Assembly (NCBI GenBank): GCA_036674765.1
Contig: JARVKI010000047.1
Coordinates: forward strand, 62,001-126,000
DNA: 64,000 nucleotides
Source of the DNA: Seiridium cupressi
Taxonomy: Eukaryota > Ascomycota > Sordariomycetes > Amphisphaeriales > Sporocadaceae
Direction of reading: 5' to 3'
Shown here piece by piece: positions 43,239 through 54,672 of this stretch. Each line of letters begins with the position of its first letter. The stretch's first letter is position 1. Both the position numbers and the translations under genes were made by a program. The notes under the pieces are model-generated. The model made no database searches and was not told where the DNA came from. It saw nothing but the letters and a program-made list of their open reading frames with translations.

Positions 43239-45197
43239 TTATTCAATCCCTAGCATACCTCTTCGTTTAGTGTTGATGTAAATACCGTTGATTGATGTTT
43301 CACCTGTTTCATCCATCAATTCTTGGGGAGGATAAAGTGTACTGGTGACGATGGCTCTTGCTCTCCGAGAGCTTCGTAAAAGTGACGTGAGTGACGGCAA
43401 CAAGTCGTTTCTCAGACCCGCATCGTCGTCGTCTGCGTAGCATTCCTCGATCCGGTCAATGACGACAAATACATCTGAAAGACTCGCCATGAGGTTTTCG
43501 AAGATGTGCCACACCGCCCGGAAAGAGCTTGTATTCTTGAAGCGGCGCTCGTTGTAGTAGACTGCATCGTCGTAAACCAATTCTGGATGTATTTCCAGCA
43601 ATTGTGCAACGAGCGCCTTCACAACGTCTCTCGGTGTCGGAAAGTCTGGTGTGCGGGCCAGCTCGGAGCAGAAAACGTGAATGACTGTAATGTGCGGAAG
43701 CAATGCCTTGACGATATCCAGGGACAGCTCCGTGACCCAAGGATCCTGGCTTCCAGAGCGTCCGCCGATCCAGAGCAGCGGACTGTGTTCCGGACTACGA
43801 GACCATTTTATGAGGTCCTCCAGCACCCCGTTGTTTTCCCAATGATCTCTCTGGGAGAGCCGGAACCCACGAATCACCAAACTCGAGAGTACATCTTGAG
43901 CATCGATGTAGCTCTCATGTGGTGCTATCAAAGCATTCTGGAGCACATGTGCGTATCTCACCATGTCGTGTACACGCATCTCTGTAGTCCGTGTTGTCAG
44001 CGCTCCAAGCTATGAAGCAGGCAATGGAGACGACTTACTGTCAATTCTAGATTCGACGCCAAGCAGCCGCTCATTCAAGGCCTCCATGCCGAACCCTAAG
44101 GTTATGCTGACTTTGTGGAAGTCCTCGTACAGATCAGAAACGACTGGAGTAGCTTGTCAGGAATGTTCGCACCATCGAGTGGATAGCGTCCGCTTACCTT
44201 TGCTGGTATTCGTCACCGTTTCGTGAATATCCATAGCCTGAGCCTCGTGGGCGATGTTCTTCAAATCATCCATCTTCTTGACTTCTGCGTCTATTCGGGC
44301 TATGTAGCCATCGAACTTGCTGTCCATGGGTTGCAATACGGCGTCGACCAGCTTTCCTGCACCATTCGAATGATTAGCTTGCAAACATAGGTACACATTC
44401 GATGAGTTTTGTGGCTTCTGGGAGACGCACCTAATCGTCCGCTTCGGTAATAGATCAACGACTCATCGAGGAGCTGCATGACCTCACTATAGATATTTAC
44501 GATGGCGAGTTTGATTGCACTGGTCGGAAAAGTCGTACGGTAGAAATCTAACACGGGTAACTTTGAGGCAAGAGAGTTTAGGTATCTCATAAGAGCCTCT
44601 TCTCTGTCATTTTTCGTTACCACGGCCAGGTAAAATAGTCAACACAAGATCTGCACAGCGCACACATCGAAATTTACCTTCCTGCGTAAACTCACCTTGA
44701 ACAGCAGCACAAGGAGCCCAAATGTGATAGAGTACTCAGGACTTTGAGGCAAGAGCGTACCGACCAAACTGGCAGTCTGTGTAACGACCTTGGAGAAGCC
44801 AACGAAGAATTTGCCAGTACGCTCCCGCCACTGAGATTTTTGGTCTTGCTTCTCATGCTGACTGAGGATCAATTGCAGCCTGTTCACTACGCCATCCTCG
44901 TTAGTCGGAGGAGTAAGAAGTAGTTGTCTTTCTTCGGGCGTGAGCTTCAGTTTGGATAGCCGAGTTCTAGACTTGCGACTTGCTTCTTGTGCGGTAGCGT
45001 AATAACTATGAGTATTGAGATGATAGGGTCAATGATTGACACGCAGTTCCCCAGGAACCAGCGACTCACCAGAAGTCACTTCCTGGAGTGTACCATTTGC
45101 TATAAGGTGTATCTCCGCGTTCCTCCGGAGGAAGCTGTCTACTTGCCTGGCCAGCATTGTTGTGGGAGGCTAGGACAGTCACGCGGTTGTCCATCAT
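43239..45197 (-). CDS. STAND/NLR-like protein with DUF7708-type N-terminus, one lost splice acceptor
   Basis: Exons read 45197-45070, 45005-44696, 44626-44431, 44356-44198, 44143-44039 and 43981-43239. The N-terminal region (LTPEERQLLL, LILSQHEKQDQKSQWRERTGKF, LLPQSPEYSITFGLLVLLFK, EVMQLLDESLIYYRSGR, LVDAVLQPMDSKFDGYIA) matches the DUF7708 domain that precedes NACHT-type ATPases in fungi. The P-loop region is degenerate (WIGGRSGSQDPWVTELS, no lysine), as is usual in this subgroup, and a Walker-B-like VFVVIDRIEEC follows. The protein ends soon after, without repeats. Joining exon 2 to exon 3 requires an intron 44695-44627 that ends in TG rather than AG, so expression of a full protein is doubtful. 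Confidence 0.65.
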
Positions 45198-47523
45198 ACT
45201 CGTCCCATCCATGCAAGTCACATCATCCAGCGCGCGACTATCCATCGTGTCAGTGATCGTGACCTCGGCGCGCTATCGCTGCTAACACAAGTCTGGACGC
45301 ACGGCTTATCCTTGATGGCAATCGGCGTTTGCGGCTTCGGAGTGGTAGATGTTGGCTACTACCTGAAAGCAGGATTGGATGCAATGCAGCCGATCTCGTC
45401 ATTCATTGAGCTTCGAGCGCTCGGGAAGTATCCGCCGGAGTAATGGTGGTTTGATGCAAAAGCTTTTTGCAAACCACGAGCGACCGTACTTCGAGGCTCC
45501 GAGGCCTCCGCACGTGGTCGGACGCTGTGTTTTCGGTGAGGCTTCAGTCCAGCACAGGCCGAAGCCGCATTACGGCAGACCGCGGCTTAATATAGACAAC
45601 AGAAAAATCACACTGGGCCGAAATGCCAGCGAATGTCTGGCTTCCAGCACAAGCCCAATAGAAACAATAGACGGCAATCAATCTGTTACACGAGGCATGC
45701 GTCCGAAGGTGCAAGACGCCCAGGTTAATGAGCATTAGAAGATCGAGTCAGGGTCTATACATAAATGCAATGCAGAGCTTCGCCTCTTCGTTTGCCTATA
45801 ACCCCAGAGTCACAACCGGACATTACAAACGTATCACCTCCCTCAGCAACTTTTGCTGCTGAGCAATATGTAACCGTGAGGAGGTCCTGATTATGTCAAA
45901 CCTGGTGTAGTGTTGACCCCTTCCAGTTTTCGGCAGCGGATTAGGGGTGTGGCCTGGTCCAGGCCTTATTCAACGATACAATACCCAGGTCGTGGGACAC
46001 TGTTTTATCGCGCGAAATCCCAAAGCAGCTCCATGATTGTGTGGGACCGTCATGATGAGGTGCAGGGCTTGTAACTGGGCCACACGCCAGTGAGAAGGAT
46101 GCTGGACGTCTTCTGAGCGTATAGTGAACTTCAATAATATAGTTGCGCCCCGCCCGAAATGTGCCTAGCTTAGCGGGGGTGTATGGACTGCCAAAAATGG
46201 TGGGTCTGGGCAGCCAAAACGACACCCCAAACTGCGACACACTCGCTCTGTCTGAAATTCAATCCTCAATCTCCACGATCCGGAGTAAATCGTGCTGGAA
46301 ATCCCTGGCTATACGTTACCGCGTGGTCTAGATTTGTATACAAAGAGCACTCCAATATCGAGACCGGGATGTCACATCCAGTCACCAATTTCGTTCCCAC
46401 CGTCCATTCAGCTCTCCTCGGCACATGCCTGGCACGGGAGCTAGCCCAAACAGAACCCAACATGGCTGAACGTTACCGAGCTGGGGTCGTCATCTCAGCT
46501 AGCCTCATGGACACCCCCGCGCCGCCACCATGCCAAGCTCGGATGGTTGCCATTCTTCCCGTGGAAGCTAGATTTCGATATCCAGAGCCACGGCTGAAGA
46601 GACTCTGGGCGAAAGGATCACGGATGTGACGGCCAGCCCTGTTCCGAGTTTACCAAAGACAGCTGATCGGCTCATGATCATTTGAAATAGTCTTTCATGA
46701 TAGACTACAACCGACTGAAGGCGTGATGATTTACAGGAAGCCACAAACATGTATGTACGTCCATACGATACGGACTAGAGCTAATCCATTGCCAGCATAC
46801 CAATAACCACAACTGTAAGTGTGACCTTTACTAGCCCGCAGGTGTCATGGAAGCAGATGTATATTGGTTCAAGGCGCCACAAATCTTGATGCCACGAGGT
46901 TTCACATTCTCCTGAGCGTCCACATGGCACCATGGCTTTCTAGGTTATTCAGTGACTTTCCCATATTCACCCTTAGACGCCTTCTGATCATTAGTGTAAT
47001 GCACAGCTGGACAGGGCAAAAATTTATAGTATGCAGGGTCTTGAGCAAGACACTCCCATTGGCTCATATGCGACCTGCCCATCCCCGAGGCAAGTGGGAA
47101 AGGAGTAAGTAAACGTTCGCTTCCTAGGTTTGGACGTAGCCGATCCCGTCTAGGAAGCCATGTGGCTGGGCTCTATTTCCACAAGCTTTGTGATCAGCTC
47201 AGTTATCACAGCTGATGTTGCAACAACTTGGCGGCTAGGTCGGCTGGCATGAGCCTAGACACGCAGCGATCATGTCGTGGGCGGCTTTTATCTGAAGATA
47301 ATATGACCCATCCTCCCTCCCTTTGAAGACCTCGAAGCTCACACCTGCGGTCTTCAGGGAGCCAGCATGTTGGGTCTGCGCAAAATTCCAGGAGGTATGT
47401 TCTCGGCCATCTTTATTCCTCCAGCCTGCGTGATAACTAAGCTCACCAGGTCTGCGCAAGCACGCTAGCCGTCCATTTTCTTCATCCAAGAAAAGCACAG
47501 AAAGCCTTAGCTCGGACTCAGGT
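45198..47523. other. Divergent intergenic region between the two STAND-like genes
   Basis: About 2.3 kb. Scattered open frames (for example 45379-45738 plus, 46183-46629 plus, 47498-47235 minus) lack any recognisable domain or splice context. Repeated short GCTAG/AGCC motifs are not organised. It may hold promoters for both flanking genes. Confidence 0.35.
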
Positions 47524-50500
47524 ATGGCGGTCTCAACCGACGGTGTTCAGGCATCGCACAACGAGCAGGCGACCAAAGATGTCGTGGAAGCCACGGTCAC
47601 CGAGGTTGCTATCAGCGACTCGGGCTCTGTCGAGAGTGGCCAGCACGTCGATGCCCTCACAATGCTCGGCCCAGTCATACCCTCTCCCCGGTTGACACAA
47701 GTTGTGCGGGTTTACCAAGACGCATGTGTATGCCGACAGAGAATGATAGACGAAGTAGAGGAGTTGGACGACGTCTATTTCGATAATATCAATCTCCAGA
47801 CCTATCTGGCCTACATCGCCAACGAGAGGTTGATCCACATGCCTAAGAGGGGCAGCAGTTGGGATCGTGTATTGCGAGAGGCCGAGTACTTTGGTTTGCA
47901 GATCGTCGAGTTCGCATTCACCGTCGGCGAATTCATAGACGAGAGCATCGCCGTTCGTAACACTGCCCTGGCAGGGTGTCGCGCTCTACTTGAAGTAAGT
48001 CTCGCCCGCAGGTCCAACCAGAAAATTTCCCAACTAATCTCACCAGCTGGGACACGAACAAGCTCAAGCTTTGGAACCAACATTCACCGTCTTGTATGAG
48101 ATAAGCCACCTTCTTGGCCATCTCATCAGACTCCGTGATCTTCTTACTCTGAATGAGGTGACAACCTATGCCCTTGGCGACCTCTTCTCCAGTCTTGTGT
48201 CTTTGATAGGTACTGTCGCAGTTGTATATCGTCAACGAATCAGTCGAATTTCTGGCAACTCAGTCGCTATCAATTTCGACGAGGAATTCGGCGGCCTGGT
48301 CAAGGACATTCTCACCAGAAGAACCCTACTTTTCGAACACATCTGGAACTATTCTTTGTCTAGTGAGCATGCATCGGCTAGCCTTCAGCCTATTTACCGC
48401 CAGCTTGGATCTCCCAGATCCAGCAGTACATCATTGGTTTACGGTCGTGCTGCTAGGAACAATGATCGAGTTCCTGGAACATGTGATTGGATTGAGCGCG
48501 ATCTAATCGACTTCTTTGAGAGAGATAAAAACACGTTATCCATTACCGGTGGTGCAGGCCACGGTAAAAGCACACTTTCCACATGGATAAGAGAACGACT
48601 TGAAAGACCAATTGGACATGTCCGCCAGGAGAGGCTGAAGTTCGAGACTATATCCTTTAGCTTTGGTGAGCACTGATGTTTTCCTACAGCTGAGACCATA
48701 ACTGACACATGGCGCAGAATGTGACAATGCTATGGAGTCCACAACACTCGATTTTCTGAAGGGTGTACTGGTCCAGCTGCTAGACCTCAATGTTGGAGAT
48801 ACAAAACTGTTCAACAAACTTGAAGATACTTTCAGTGTCTTGGAGGCGGGAGGTCAAAGTCAGACTCTCCATAGTGATCTATGGGCGGCCATCGAAATTG
48901 CACTTGCCACGGTCAACCAGAGGCGTATACCGATCGCCATCCTCGTCGATGGACTCGATGAGATCCATGCAGGCGACGCGAAAGGCTTATATGAGAGATT
49001 ATGTCAGATAGTTGGCAAATTTGCGTCAGCAAGACTTATCACGTTCTCTAAACCTTCGTCTTATATCGCTCACAATAGCGATTGTTTACATCTGGAAGTT
49101 ACTATCGATCATATTCACGAAGATATAAGGACCTACCTGAGGACCAGCTTGCACGCATTCCCAGTTTGGAGGAACCTGGATCACGCAAAGCAAGCTGATA
49201 TCATCCAACTTGCGTCGTCGCATGCCAAAGAACCATTCCTCTTTGCGTATCTGATATCACGACTCGTGGCTTCTGGTGTCGAGCCTAATGCTCTCTACAA
49301 GAATCTCAAGTCCGCTTCTTTTAGCCCTTTGAAGGAGCTGGCCAAACAAGTAGACCTCAAGAACTCGACTGTCCATCGATTTCTGGCATTCATGATTGCA
49401 GCACAACGTCCGCTGAGCACCGGCGAGATGAAAGACCTCCTGTGTATTGACGTGACTGGCAGGAAGACTTCTCCTCATGTTGATGTACAGCGGCTCTTCG
49501 ACCTCACGCTGGGTTTCGTTACTTTGAGAAATGGGAAACTTCGCTTCAGGCACTCGAGCATCCGAACACATTTGATCGGACTCTGTGGTCAGACTCTCAT
49601 GTCAATCAAAGAGGCACATCGGCAATTGGCCACCTCGATGCTTTTGTTTACAAAGCTCAAGCTTACCCGTTCCTGTGAGCTTACCTTGTATGGTGGGGAT
49701 TCGACTTTTGTTCGCGAAACACTCTGTTCCCATGATATCGTACGCTATCTGGTGCGATATTGGACTTCTCATGTGCGACAGTCGACGCTTGTAGGCGCCA
49801 ACAACGCATTGGCTCTCACTCAAGAGTTCAAAGAGATATTTCCTGGGTCTATCCTTTTGAACATCCTTGAGTGGACCTCTTGGTCAGAACACACAACTAC
49901 TTCTGCCGAGCTGATTGAGATGCACGAATGGTCGCTGCGTATCCGATCCGCTTGTTTCGGTGAGAAGCATCGGTCGGTTCTCCAGACGCTCATGATGCTC
50001 GGTAACCTACATCGTGATCATTCTGACGTGACCAAGGCTTGCGATTACTTCTACCGAGCCTCGACTATCGGTCAGGCAATCCTGTTCAAGTTCAGCCCAA
50101 TCGTGGTCTCGTGCACAAATCTATTCCTGATATGCAGTGAGACAGTTGTATTCACCGAGCGGACTATTCTTGTCTCGTACCGTGAAGAGATGATTCGTTT
50201 CATGATCACAGTCTGCGAGGGTCAACATGGGCCATACAGTGATATCGTCATCCGATGGTACAAGGCACTCGCCAAGCTGTACGTCGACATCCACGAAGAA
50301 CACCTGGCAATCGCGATCTACAAGAAACTTCGTGAAATCATTATCATCCGCTTTGGCCCAACATCCGATGAATGCAGGCACGTGACAGAAGGTCTCGCTG
50401 GACTTGAAATTGTGCTCAAGAAGCAGGACGGCTGCTCCGGAAGCATTATAGAGATTGAGGATTTGTTCTTCGAGTCAATCGAAAGCCAAGATTATACTGA

Positions 50501-53500
50501 CGAGCTCCGCATCACTATTCTGCTTCGGCTTGCCAGGATATACGAAACTGAGGGCCGATACTTTTTCGCCGAGAGGCTGTACATTAGCCTTTGGCGTTGT
50601 ATCTCCGAGGCTTGCCGACTGAAGACCAGCATTGAACTACGCTTTTCGCAGATCAACATTGCGCTTGAGACGTCTTAAAAAGTAGACGTACTCAAGCGCA
50701 CCGAGGAGGCAACCAGCATCTTGATCTGTATTTGGGCCGAGTATGAGCACCAGCATTTCGAAGAGATGACTATTATCGTTCGGCTCAAGGAACTTGCCGT
50801 TCTTTTCCGATCGTGCGGTCTTCTCACTACTGCAGTTTGCATCCTGAAACGAGTCTGGCTTTGGTTCAAGAAGAAGCTAACTGAGCACGAAGAGGCTAGC
50901 TCTACAGTAGTCGTCATTTCTGAGGTTGTGGAGGAGATCACAGAGACTACCACGGAGACTACTATCACAACCACTGTCACAGAGACGTTGACACGTGAGA
51001 TCTTCGAAACCACCTACACTCGGTGCAAGGGAGGAAAAGGCCACGACCACCACTTCTTCAGGGCCTGTCTCTCTCTGGTGAACCTTTATCTTAAGCTTGA
51101 GAAATGGTCAGAGGCAGAGACCACCATCCGCAAGTCTCTTGAGTTGGTGTGGAAGAGTGTCCTGGATATTGAGGGAAAGATTGTCCTAGAAGGCGATTTC
51201 GTCTCAGAACGCATTTTGGTCGCGACTCGCTTGGCGGTTTGCTTCCATCGCCAGAGGCTGTTCGAGAAAGCAGAACAACTTTACCTCCAGATCTGGCGAG
51301 CCTGTCTCACACTGCGTGCCGAAGATATGCGCTTGATTGAAGCAACTACAACGCTCGTCGCATTTTATGAGGAGTATCATCGTCATGACAAGGTCATTGA
51401 AGTGTATGTGGAAGTTCTTAGACACTACCGCAAGCACCTTGGGGCTTCACATAAAATCACCATCTCAGTTTTGTACAAGCTTGCGGCCGTGTACATGATT
51501 TTGGGGAGGGGAGAAGCCTACGATTGCTACATTGAAATCGTCACAATCAACTCTAAGGGTGGTTGCTGTCACCACGACGGCTTTGAGGCTGCCGCGGTTC
51601 TGCTTCATTTCTATCATCAACAAAAACGCTGGGTCGAATTGGAGAGGCTATGCGTCCTCCTCTGGGAGACGATTGAACACCATCACGAGTGGACCTACAC
51701 GGAAGAGTTTGTTCAGCTTGTCTGGCAGCGGTATCGATTCATCGTAGAGTTTCACCTGAAGGCCGAATTCTCTGTCCTTTACAAAATTACAATCAAATAC
51801 CGCGAGATTGCAAGAAAGATTTTTGGTCTCACAGCTGCTATCATCATCGAAGCTATGCTAGCTATTGCTGAACTATGTGAAGGCCATTAGGATCATTATC
51901 ATGAGTCGATCACCATCTACGAGGAGATCATTACCAAGAAGAAGACTACCACGACCGTGACCGTGACCGAGACCAAGATTCGCACTGTCAAGAAACGGCT
52001 CTCGAAGGTCTATGTCACGGTGATCACCAGCGGCAAAAAGACCGAAACCACAACTGTTGAGAGAGCTATTACCCTCTGCCTCGAGGTTTACGAGCACTCC
52101 AAGGTAGAGCTGGGATGGTACCATGAGACCACCTTGATAAAGCTCAGGGAGTTGATTTTGCTGTATAATGTGTTTGGGGAGAAGCACCGAGGCACGATTC
52201 TGTCTCTGCTCCAAGCTTCTGTCATATACGTCATTTCGAACGTCAAAGCCTCAAAGATACTCTACGACACGGCGACCATACTAGCGGGTATTTACCTACA
52301 AGTTGGTCTTCAGCAGCAAGGTCGAGAGCTTCTTCGGCAGCTGCAATACCTGATCCTGTTCCCGGGCTTTGACGCCGCTGATCAGAAGATCACTATCAAA
52401 CTCGAAGTTAAAGTCACCAAGGTGGCACTTGTGTTCCTTATTTCTTTCGATGAGGGCCTGGTCGTGCATAGCAAAGATGCCGTCTGCGGCTTTTCGCAAA
52501 TCATGGGAGACTTGCTCATGGAATCGATATTATATGAGCAATATGCCTCGGTGATTACCACAGTTACGGAAACCACAGGCATCGAAATCGTCCTAGAGCA
52601 TGCAGGCCGTCTCCGATGCATCTGGGTTGCGCGTGGTCGCAATGGTTTTGTAGACGTGCTCGACAAGAAACTTTTTGCACTCTTCACAGCTCAGTACGCG
52701 AAGCAACTGGGCCCATATGCCGGCGACAAATATGTTTTCGATCTCTACGTGTCAATCCTCCACCAGATTGGAGACGGTGCTTTGGCCGAGCGTGCCACGG
52801 TCGACTTCGCTCAACTAACCTGCAAGGCCATCAACACTGTGGTCCACCAACTGCTGGTCGAGAAGAACGACCTTTCTGGGGCGAACGCGATTGCCCAGTG
52901 CGGTTTCCAGTTTGCCAACTCCCAGCGCTTCTACCACAGGCGGAATTGCCTCGCTTACGGTTACCGACTAGCGGACCTACTCACAAGCGATGGTACCACC
53001 ACGTCTTGGAAGTCAGCAGATTCGAAGCAAAAGGATGCCTTGCTTGGTACGAGCCGCGCGGTGCTCCAGTCCGTTCTTGGTGCAATGAAAGAAGCCGGCA
53101 TCGATCTCCTGAGTCTCCGCTTCGAAGACATCTCCAGGTTGATTCATCTTCTAGGAGAACAGAAGAACTACGAAGAACTCGAGGTGAGCTCCTTCTGTCT
53201 TCACAAACCATCCTTGCCCCTTTCCCTAACACGAGCTAACAACGATGTTTTCACACAGAAATTTCTCATCGCCCTCTGGCGATCCCGGCAAGTTCAACGC
53301 AGCTGGTCACCCGACACCGTGTTACACATTGGATCTCTGCTCGTCGAAGCGCATGTTGGAGCCTCGCAGATTGAGGATGCCATCGAACTCTGTGATACGC
53401 TTTACCACAACTTGCGGCACTCGCGTGGAGGAACCGATCCACGAGCATTGTACTTTGCGGACCGCCTCACTACGCTCCTCAAGTCTTCTGGACGCACCAG

Positions 53501-53942
53501 GCAAGCAGCACGCGTGCACGAGGACGTTCTTCATGACCTCGATGAGCACCGGGGGGCCAGTAGCGGCGGCAGGCAAGGGGATCTCCGCGCCGCCGCCGAC
53601 AGGCATCTCGAGGGCGTGCGAACATGCGGCTTCGCTGCACGCAACGGCGGTGTCTCTACACCTCGCCCGAGATCGTATACCGACTTATATGCCAGGCTGG
53701 GTAAGTTTGGCAAGCTGAGCGTTCCCTCGCCGGAGCAGTGGATGCCAACTGCCAACGGCCTCGAAAGGCAGGAGTCAAAGACTGACATCTCAGTGCTCGG
53801 CTCTGTCGAGTGGGTGCTCACCATCTTCACGGATGAGAAAGGCAGCAGGAAGGATAAAAAGCGAGATTCCATCCAGCCAGCGAAGGAGAGATGGGGCTGT
53901 GGCTGGGGAAAGAACAACCTGGGAGCCGAGATTGTATACTAA
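47524..53942 (+). CDS. NACHT-TPR STAND (NLR-like) protein interrupted by in-frame TAA and TAG
   Basis: Exons 47524-47994, 48047-48665, 48718-53183 and 53259-53942 make one 2079-codon frame. It is broken only by TAA at 50676-50678 and TAG at 51888-51890. Residues about 1-330 form a helical N-terminal effector-like region. The NACHT P-loop GGAGHGKST is at 48548-48574, with Walker B IAILVDGLDEIHAG near 48940. Arrays of TPR-like helical pairs follow from about 49900. These are split by Thr/Glu/Val-rich stretches (about 50935-51015 and 51940-52070). The last intron (53184-53258, 75 bases) is stopless and in frame. Fungal STAND proteins of this build act in non-self recognition. As written, translation would end at residue 1011, keeping the NACHT and the first TPRs. 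Confidence 0.68.
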
Positions 53943-54578
53943 TGTTGGAGGTTCCCTTATTTCATTGGTCGTTGTCGTATTTGGAACAGAATTAGGCGTT
54001 TCAGTAACTAATATGATTTCGTTTCGATGTTCATGTATAAAAACCCCTGGTGCTTCAAATTTATGACTGGCACTACTAATTGATGCGCTTAAACGTATTC
54101 TTTGTCATCCGGGCGGGTCTGATTACAGATTCAAATGTTAGCATAATGTTAAGAGAAGCCTAACTTAGGATGGATGATTTGCTCTGCACATCGCCTCACA
54201 AGCGCATATGAGCCGCCGCATGGTTTTTCTACCTTCACTTGTTTTCGGAGTCTTGACATGCGTTGCATATAACAAAAATCAATGCTGCAACGTTGACCAA
54301 TGTTTCCTGATACTACATTGATTTATATACAGATCGATGAGATCCTATGCACTGCACATTTATTTCTCCCCTCTTGTACTGGTCGTGAGTTTTCAATCGT
54401 CTCCCATTGTGGGGCTAGCGCTAGTGTCTCTATTTAGACTATGAAGAGCAAACACGGCGCTGAACCAAACTCTAGAGATGAAAAGATGGAGATTATAGCT
54501 GGCAACCATTAAAATAAAAACAGAATGCCAAAGGACATTCATTGCATGCGCAGTCTATGTGAGCAGCAAAATGCTAGC
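53943..54578. other. Intergenic, AT-rich
   Basis: About 640 bases of AT-rich sequence between the STAND gene and the tRNA. No gene seen. Confidence 0.4.
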
Positions 54579-54672
54579 TACCTCCTGCCAGGATCGAACT
54601 GGCGACCCATGCATATCTCTTATTAACTTAAGAAGTATAAGAACATAGTGCTAACCACTACACCAAGGAGGT
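54579..54672 (-). tRNA. Intron-containing tRNA, anticodon probably UAU (Ile), uncertain
   Basis: The 7-bp acceptor stem is perfect (ACCTCCT with AGGAGGT, discriminator A). The D-arm is GTGT-AGTGGTTA-GCAC, the T-arm GCCAG-TTCGATC-CTGGC, and the variable loop five bases. By position the anticodon loop is C-U-UAU-A with a 21-base intron inserted after position 37, giving a 73-base mature tRNA. The anticodon stem then has a U-U mismatch. A one-base shift gives five pairs (CTATG/CATGG) and anticodon CUU (Lys), but shortens the variable loop. The D-arm looks like tRNA-Glu, so identity is not settled and it could be a decayed copy. Confidence 0.65.

Noticed and set aside
45379..45738. 119-codon plus-strand frame between the STAND genes
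   Set aside because: Composition is irregular, with no domain, splice context or start context.
52616..53239. 207-codon plus-strand frame within the STAND gene
   Set aside because: An alternative frame of the TPR-coding exon; Arg/Pro/Ser-rich with no domain, while the main frame continues through the region.
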